Source of the DNA: Deltaproteobacteria bacterium
GTDB taxonomy: Bacteria > Desulfobacterota > DSM-4660 > Desulfatiglandales > Desulfatiglandaceae
Length of the DNA stretch: 8,265 bases
Assembly: GCA_018644785.1 (NCBI GenBank)
Contig: JABGPV010000232.1
Coordinates: 1 to 8,265, forward strand
Reading direction: 5' to 3'
Part shown: positions 5,351 through 8,265 of the stretch, piece after piece
How positions within the stretch are numbered: the first letter of the stretch is position 1
Layout: each line of letters opens with the position of its first letter
The notes under the pieces: generated by a model
The model's input: the letters and a program-made list of their open reading frames with translations, nothing else
Told to the model about the DNA's origin: nothing
The model's database searches: none
Program-made: the position numbers and the translations under genes

Positions 5351-6838
5351 TTAGCATATGTCAACTAACTTCTCCAAAATCCTCACCATCCCCAGCGTAT
5401 CCAACTTACAATACACCAACAGCGCATTGCGCATTTTTTCAATTTCCGCAAAATCCTCCACCTCCCACAATCGCATCCAGGCGTTGGCTGCCATCCCCCC
5501 GTTACTTATCTCCATTTCCTCATATTTCAACTCCGACACCAGTGCAGGCAGAACATATTTCAACGAATATGAGCCTTCCATTTCCCAACGGTATACATCC
5601 TTATTTCTGAAAGGGATCATCAAATCTCTGACGTTATTGATAATATTCGCCACCTTTGCTTCATGCTCAGTGACCACTTGAATCAGTTCATTCAGAATTC
5701 CTGTTTCAAAGGTTTTGTTGTAAACAAGCACACAGGCATCTTCAGGGAGTTGATTCAACAGCTTTTCCAAGAATTCTCTTCTTGGATCAAGTTTTGCCTG
5801 CGCAAGATATTCGTAATGTAGGAGTTCTGCGCTATTTCTTTCCAGGTAGTGGAGGGAATACTGAAAAGGGATCTTTTGGTAAGGCCTTACCCCATCAAAC
5901 AAGGGGATCGGAACCATGAATGTGGTTTCAAAATCCAGGAAGCAGATCGGATACCAGAGGGTATCCAGGAATTCCCTGACCGCGGTCTTGTCGGTAATAC
6001 TCTTCTTATCGAGGGTTCCTTCCACTTGAATTCTTTGGTTTTGCGGTAGAATATCTTTTGGTACGTCTTCCAAACGGATTATGCCCTGCCTGTAAAGGTC
6101 AAATTTATTTGGTCCACTACCTCTCAGAGAAAATATGGAATTTTCCGGTATGTGTTGCCAGCAATGTCCCCCAAAGTCACATTCATACGGATCAGAACAG
6201 TGCCCACCAATGTTAATATCCGGGGTCGCGCCTTTTAGCATTTCCCGCATTTTCTTGATTTCATCTTCGACAAACTCCTGATGATCAATTACATCTTCCG
6301 TAAGATCCTGGATTATGAATAGTTTTTCAATCTCGATATCGCCGTTTCTGACATACTGGTTGTTGATGTGGACAAGAAATGCCTTTGAAACAGAAAGTCC
6401 GGCGCCCTTGAGGACATAATATTGTATGGCCACATCGTTATGGTGAACATCTTTAACTGAGGTTGAATTCTTCACCTCGTAAATTTCCCATTTTCCTTCA
6501 TGTTTGCGAAGGATATCGACTTTCACAAAGATATTGTCAAAGCTGAAAGCAGCTTCGTAAATAAACGCTGTTCCATCTTCAATTTCTTTTGTTGTCCGGG
6601 AAAGCTGGTCAGCCAGAGTAACATCATCAAAGGGAATTTCGACCCCATTTGGAAAAAGATTCTGTGCATATATCCCAACATCCGTGCCGATTTGAAACGA
6701 CGCTTCCTGTTGTTCGGATATTTCATCTTTTAAATCGGGGTGGTATTTGTGAAGATAAAGAGACTTGTGGCATTGCAGCCCCCTGATAAACAGGGACTTG
6801 CTGAGGTAAGCATCCGATTTTCTATTCACTGAAGACAT
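5351..6838 (-). CDS. DUF2779 protein: Cas4/RecB-like Fe-S nuclease joined to a DEDD exonuclease-like domain
   Basis: The 495-residue protein has two nuclease modules. The N-terminal half (about 12-230) resembles Cas4/RecB PD-(D/E)XK enzymes: Glu95, Asp108 (VKVDIL) and Glu121-Val-Lys123 (YEVKNS) form the D...ExK core. Cys23 (LQCHKSLYL) plus Cys214, Cys220 and Cys226 (HCSDPYECDFGGHCW) give the four cysteines of a 4Fe-4S cluster. The C-terminal half (about 295-495) is the DUF2779 RNase H-like fold with CFLDFET (Asp302, Glu304), VYNKTFETGIL (373-382) and YCKLDT (Asp490), as in DEDD 3'-5' exonucleases. Both sites look intact, so it could cut and trim DNA or RNA, but the family's role is not established to my knowledge. 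The ATG at 6838 has GAGG 10 bases upstream and its own promoter at 6863-6891. It follows two small genes and an AAA+ ATPase gene in the same direction. Confidence 0.93.
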   Translation of the reverse strand: MSSVNRKSDAYLSKSLFIRGLQCHKSLYLHKYHPDLKDEISEQQEASFQIGTDVGIYAQNLFPNGVEIPFDDVTLADQLSRTTKEIEDGTAFIYEAAFSFDNIFVKVDILRKHEGKWEIYEVKNSTSVKDVHHNDVAIQYYVLKGAGLSVSKAFLVHINNQYVRNGDIEIEKLFIIQDLTEDVIDHQEFVEDEIKKMREMLKGATPDINIGGHCSDPYECDFGGHCWQHIPENSIFSLRGSGPNKFDLYRQGIIRLEDVPKDILPQNQRIQVEGTLDKKSITDKTAVREFLDTLWYPICFLDFETTFMVPIPLFDGVRPYQKIPFQYSLHYLERNSAELLHYEYLAQAKLDPRREFLEKLLNQLPEDACVLVYNKTFETGILNELIQVVTEHEAKVANIINNVRDLMIPFRNKDVYRWEMEGSYSLKYVLPALVSELKYEEMEISNGGMAANAWMRLWEVEDFAEIEKMRNALLVYCKLDTLGMVRILEKLVDIC

Positions 6839-6862
6839 TTTAATTTTGCCTCACTATTTTCT

Positions 6863-6891
6863 CTTATACACACTCAATACAAACTCGTCAA
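6863..6891 (-). promoter_or_regulatory. Sigma-70-like promoter for the DUF2779 gene
   Basis: TTGACG (6886-6891) and TATAAG (6863-6868) lie on the minus strand with a 17-bp spacer, each 5 of 6 matches to consensus. Transcription would begin about 18 bases before the DUF2779 ATG. The -35 box overlaps the end of the upstream small gene (stop at 6896) only marginally, so the nuclease can be expressed even if the intron-split upstream operon is not. Confidence 0.6.
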
Positions 6892-6895
6892 TCAA

Positions 6896-7090
6896 TCAGT
6901 TCAAAATATGAAGCGCCAATCCTCTTTGTGCCGCTGCCATATCCTTCAATTGTGTATGTTCCACCATTGAATTCTGTTGGCCTATATGTCTCCCAGGCGC
7001 CTTTTGAAATTCATCCAGCCATCTGTGGAGTTCTTCATAGGGTTTTCCAAAAAACACAATCGATTCCCTGCAATGCTCTTCAAATGTCAT
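6896..7090 (-). CDS. Small HRWLDEF-type protein of unknown function
   Basis: The 64-residue product starts MTFEEHCRESIVFFGKPYEELHRWLDEF and ends GLALHILN. I recognise the pattern of a widespread family of short bacterial proteins with a conserved HRWLDEF and a C-terminal A..HI, often encoded beside ATPase or nuclease genes. The name and function are unknown to me. The usual histidine-rich middle (MRHRxxRHH) is replaced by HIGQQNSMVEHTQ, so this is a divergent member. The ATG overlaps the previous stop as ATGA, with GGGAG about 7 bases upstream. The two genes are thus translated together and probably serve one complex. The natural start is well supported. Confidence 0.75.
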   Translation of the reverse strand: MTFEEHCRESIVFFGKPYEELHRWLDEFQKAPGRHIGQQNSMVEHTQLKDMAAAQRGLALHILN

Positions 7091-7296
7091 TGCTTCTCCC
7101 TTAAATACCTGGACAAAATGGATTCAAAGGTATCCTGCTCAGGCAAATTCTCATACCTTCGGTTGGCATATTCTACAAACAGTGAAAAGGCATTCGGCGG
7201 AGTAGCAATCAGGTTTTCAAGATCTTTCACAGAATACTGGCTTGCCTCCTCAGGGATGAAGGGTTGAATGATCTTCTTTATTCCATTCAAATCCAA
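7087..7296 (-). CDS. Small hypothetical protein, downstream part of a TGA-interrupted frame
   Basis: The frame 7296-7087 encodes 69 residues (MDLNGIKKIIQPFIPEEASQYSVKDLEN... ending ILSRYLREKQ) if a TTG start is used. No ATG or GTG begins it, and no good ribosome site precedes the TTG. The same frame continues upstream through a TGA (7303-7305) into an ATG at 7407, so the original gene probably gave about 106 residues. The protein is soluble, acidic and helical in character, with no motif I recognise. It overlaps the next gene by ATGA and belongs to the ATPase operon. Confidence 0.55.
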   Translation of the reverse strand: MDLNGIKKIIQPFIPEEASQYSVKDLENLIATPPNAFSLFVEYANRRYENLPEQDTFESILSRYLREKQ

Positions 7297-7302
7297 GCAT
7301 TT

Positions 7303-7407
7303 TCAGATCCCTCGATAATTGGTATGGGGCGATATGACTTCATAAACGTATGCCAGGCATTCTTCCAGAGCCATCAAGAGGATTTTCTTTTTCACGGAGT
7401 CGTCCAT
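7303..7407 (-). CDS. Short ORF coupled to the ATPase gene; upstream part of the TGA-interrupted frame
   Basis: ATG at 7407 overlaps the ATPase stop as TAATG, a strong sign of translational coupling. It encodes 34 residues (MDDSVKKKILLMALEECLAYVYEVISPHTNYRGI), amphipathic-helix-like, and stops at TGA (7303-7305). The following codons in the same frame stay open for another 71 codons. The likeliest reading is a nonsense mutation in a small protein gene. A real 34-aa peptide, or read-through, is possible. Confidence 0.45.
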   Translation of the reverse strand: MDDSVKKKILLMALEECLAYVYEVISPHTNYRGI

Positions 7408-7847
7408 TATCTATTACCTGCTCTACCAGAAAGAATCGGTACGGATTTCCTACCCTTGAAACGCTTAAGAGTTTCATAAACATCTTCAAAAGTTATGGTT
7501 TCATTCGCTTTTAGAAGGCCAGCCGTCTTTGCACCCTGGACGATTTCAGAGATCTCGTTCAGATGAAGGGGGTACTGCTCTACCAGGTCAAGAAGTCGTT
7601 CTTGGGTTTTGGCACCGTCTCCCAAATGTTTTTCCCATTCCCTTAACTGCAACTCTTCAGGAGGAGAATGAATTTCCAGATATCGGTTGAATTCAATAGG
7701 AAGGGCGTGGGTTTTCACGGGATTTGTCACCAGAAAGAGAAGCCCTTTGAAACCTTTGAGTTTCCTGTAGAACCCCAATAGATCCATTTTACGCTCCCCT
7801 TCAGTTGTTTCTTTCAAAAAAAGCTCTTCAAAATAAGCCTCATGGTC
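7407..7847 (-). CDS. AAA+ ATPase, C-terminal part (3' exon of an intron-split gene)
   Basis: From the predicted intron boundary the exon encodes 146 residues beginning DHEAYFEELFLKE. LLFLVTNP is the sensor-1 strand (Thr-Asn), followed by LPIEFNRYLEIHSPP, where the Arg sits in the place of an arginine finger. EELQLREWEKHLG and a lid helix bundle (HLNEISEIVQGAKTAGLL, FEDVYETLKRF) complete an AAA+ module of the Cdc48-like style. Walker A and most of Walker B must lie in the 5' exon beyond the intron, outside the window. The acidic D-H-E start is probably the tail of Walker B. An ATG at 7898 gives a longer frame, but its first 17 residues translate intron domain V and are artefactual. The ATPase probably drives the nucleases downstream, but only splicing would restore it. 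Its stop overlaps the next ATG as TAATG. Confidence 0.78.
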   Translation of the reverse strand, partial: DHEAYFEELFLKETTEGERKMDLLGFYRKLKGFKGLLFLVTNPVKTHALPIEFNRYLEIHSPPEELQLREWEKHLGDGAKTQERLLDLVEQYPLHLNEISEIVQGAKTAGLLKANETITFEDVYETLKRFKGRKSVPILSGRAGNR

Positions 7848-7916
7848 ATCGGGATAGGGAGGAGCCTCACAGCTCCCCCCTCCCACACCACCGTACATAC
7901 GGGTCCGTATACGGCG
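7848..7916 (-). ncRNA. Group II intron domains V and VI
   Basis: Read on the minus strand, domain V has lower stem CGCCGTA (7910-7916) paired with TACGGTG (7889-7895), an upper stem ACG/CGT with a GACC loop, and the usual two- to three-base bulge on the 3' side. CGC would be the catalytic triad. Domain VI (7848-7884) pairs GGGA and GGAGC with GCTCC and TCCC, leaving an A bulged near the 3' end as branch point. The overall form matches bacterial group II introns lacking an endonuclease. Confidence 0.75.
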
Positions 7917-7937
7917 ATTCGGCTGATCAAGGCAGGT

Positions 7938-8265
7938 TCAAATCCAGGGGAACACAAGACCGAAAGATTTAAAGTAGGCATCCGGTAAGGCAATTTGAAC
8001 CCATTTGACTTTGCTCATCCTCCAAGGGCCTTTCCTAGCACACCCGGTCGTAACAGCGAAGTTGCGGTGGACACCCCGTTTCAGGAGTTCTCCTACACGG
8101 GTTCGGCGGTTTTTCCAATGTTTCCAGACAAGCGCGCGAAGGCGTCGTCTGACCCAATGGCCTAAAGGGCGGAGCCGGTTGAACGATTCGGTAATACCGT
8201 AATAGTTCCACCATCCGTTCATGAACACCTTTAGTTCGCCAATTACCTGTTTAAGACTGCGCCCA
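7938..8265 (-). CDS. ltrA: Group II intron reverse transcriptase/maturase, C-terminal 108 residues
   Basis: The frame is open from the right edge (GRSLKQVIGELKVFMNGWWNYYG...) to a stop at 7938. It covers the maturase-specific (GIIM/domain X) part: RSLKQVIGELxxFxxGWWxYYG, then WVRRRLRALVWKHWKNRRTR, RKGPWRMS and a short tail ALPDAYFKSFGLVFPWI. The reverse-transcriptase fingers and palm, with the YADD site, lie outside. A start at GTG 8228 is possible on paper, but the frame clearly continues upstream with family residues, so this is a partial gene. There is no HNH endonuclease. The protein binds and folds the intron for splicing and copies it back into DNA. No frameshift is visible, so it may still be functional. 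Confidence 0.93.
   Translation of the reverse strand, partial: GRSLKQVIGELKVFMNGWWNYYGITESFNRLRPLGHWVRRRLRALVWKHWKNRRTRVGELLKRGVHRNFAVTTGCARKGPWRMSKVKWVQIALPDAYFKSFGLVFPWI

Larger units (their letters stand above)
7848..8265 (-). mobile_element. Group II intron, 3' part (runs off the right edge)
   Basis: On the minus strand the maturase C-terminus (7938-8265) is followed by domain V and domain VI. Coding sequence of an AAA+ ATPase then resumes in frame, which fixes this as an intron inserted in that gene. The boundary 7847/7848 is my best estimate: the intron would end CTATCCCGAT, with the bulged A about 7 bases before the end and the AU terminus usual for group II introns. The 5' part lies outside. 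No endonuclease domain follows the maturase, as in class C-like introns. Confidence 0.82.

Noticed and set aside
5119..5610. 163-codon plus-strand ORF
   Set aside because: It is antisense to the ends of two well-supported nuclease genes and low in complexity (Pro/Ser/Thr runs), typical of a shadow frame.
7303..7305. In-frame TGA as a selenocysteine codon
   Set aside because: I see no stable bacterial SECIS-like hairpin in the next 40 bases and the surrounding residues do not resemble a redox motif.
7300..7320. RF2-style programmed +1 frameshift at GAGGGATCTGA
   Set aside because: The Shine-Dalgarno-like GAGGG next to TGA is suggestive, but the +1 frame closes after a few codons; the long downstream frame is the zero frame.
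7848..7898. N-terminal 17 residues (MYGGVGGGSC...) as the start of the ATPase fragment
   Set aside because: These codons lie in intron domains V and VI; the true upstream exon is beyond the intron.
1..8265. CRISPR arrays, tRNA or rRNA genes
   Set aside because: No regularly spaced repeats, cloverleaf or rRNA-like segments were seen on either strand.

Overview
This window looks like a defence or mobile-gene island from a Gram-negative bacterium. The protein types and codon use suggest a Desulfobacterota/deltaproteobacterial relative, but no rRNA or tRNA is present and the taxonomic call is tentative. The left third is about 50% GC or higher. The nuclease gene at 4164-5150 is strikingly AT-rich, and the block at 5351-7847 is intermediate. 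The window therefore appears to be assembled from pieces of different origin.

Left region (1-3524). The N-terminal part of an AbiEi-type protein runs off the left edge on the minus strand (1-456). A 266-bp non-autonomous transposon (MITE, 836-1101) follows, with 25-bp terminal inverted repeats and a perfect 8-bp target duplication. It sits exactly against the stop codon of a Fic-domain gene (1109-2395, minus). That Fic gene has an inhibitory S-x-x-x-E-G motif, but Gln appears to replace the catalytic His. It is divergent from a WYL-domain regulator (2517-3524, plus). Between them lies a perfect 16-bp-arm palindrome that overlaps the -35 box of the fic promoter, so fic is probably repressed or switched by the WYL protein.

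Middle region (3525-5350). A scar zone holds an inverted REP-like motif (a second copy lies next to the MITE), a roughly 45-codon fragment of DNA polymerase III alpha (dnaE), a small doubtful ORF and a 58-bp inverted repeat. An AT-rich PD-(D/E)XK nuclease gene (4164-5150, minus) follows, with a short leader that may contain one or two tiny ORFs.

Right region (5351-8265, all minus). In transcription order the cluster is: an AAA+ ATPase gene, a small ORF interrupted by an in-frame TGA, a small HRWLDEF-type protein, a DUF2779 protein joining a Cas4/RecB-like Fe-S nuclease to a DEDD exonuclease, then the PD-(D/E)XK nuclease. The first genes are linked by TAATG and ATGA overlaps. The DUF2779 gene has its own good promoter. 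The AAA+ gene is split near its predicted Walker B region by a group II intron. The intron's 3' end (domains V and VI) and the C-terminus of its reverse transcriptase/maturase fill the right edge. The conserved-looking ATPase plus dual-nuclease cluster is the best candidate for an undescribed system.
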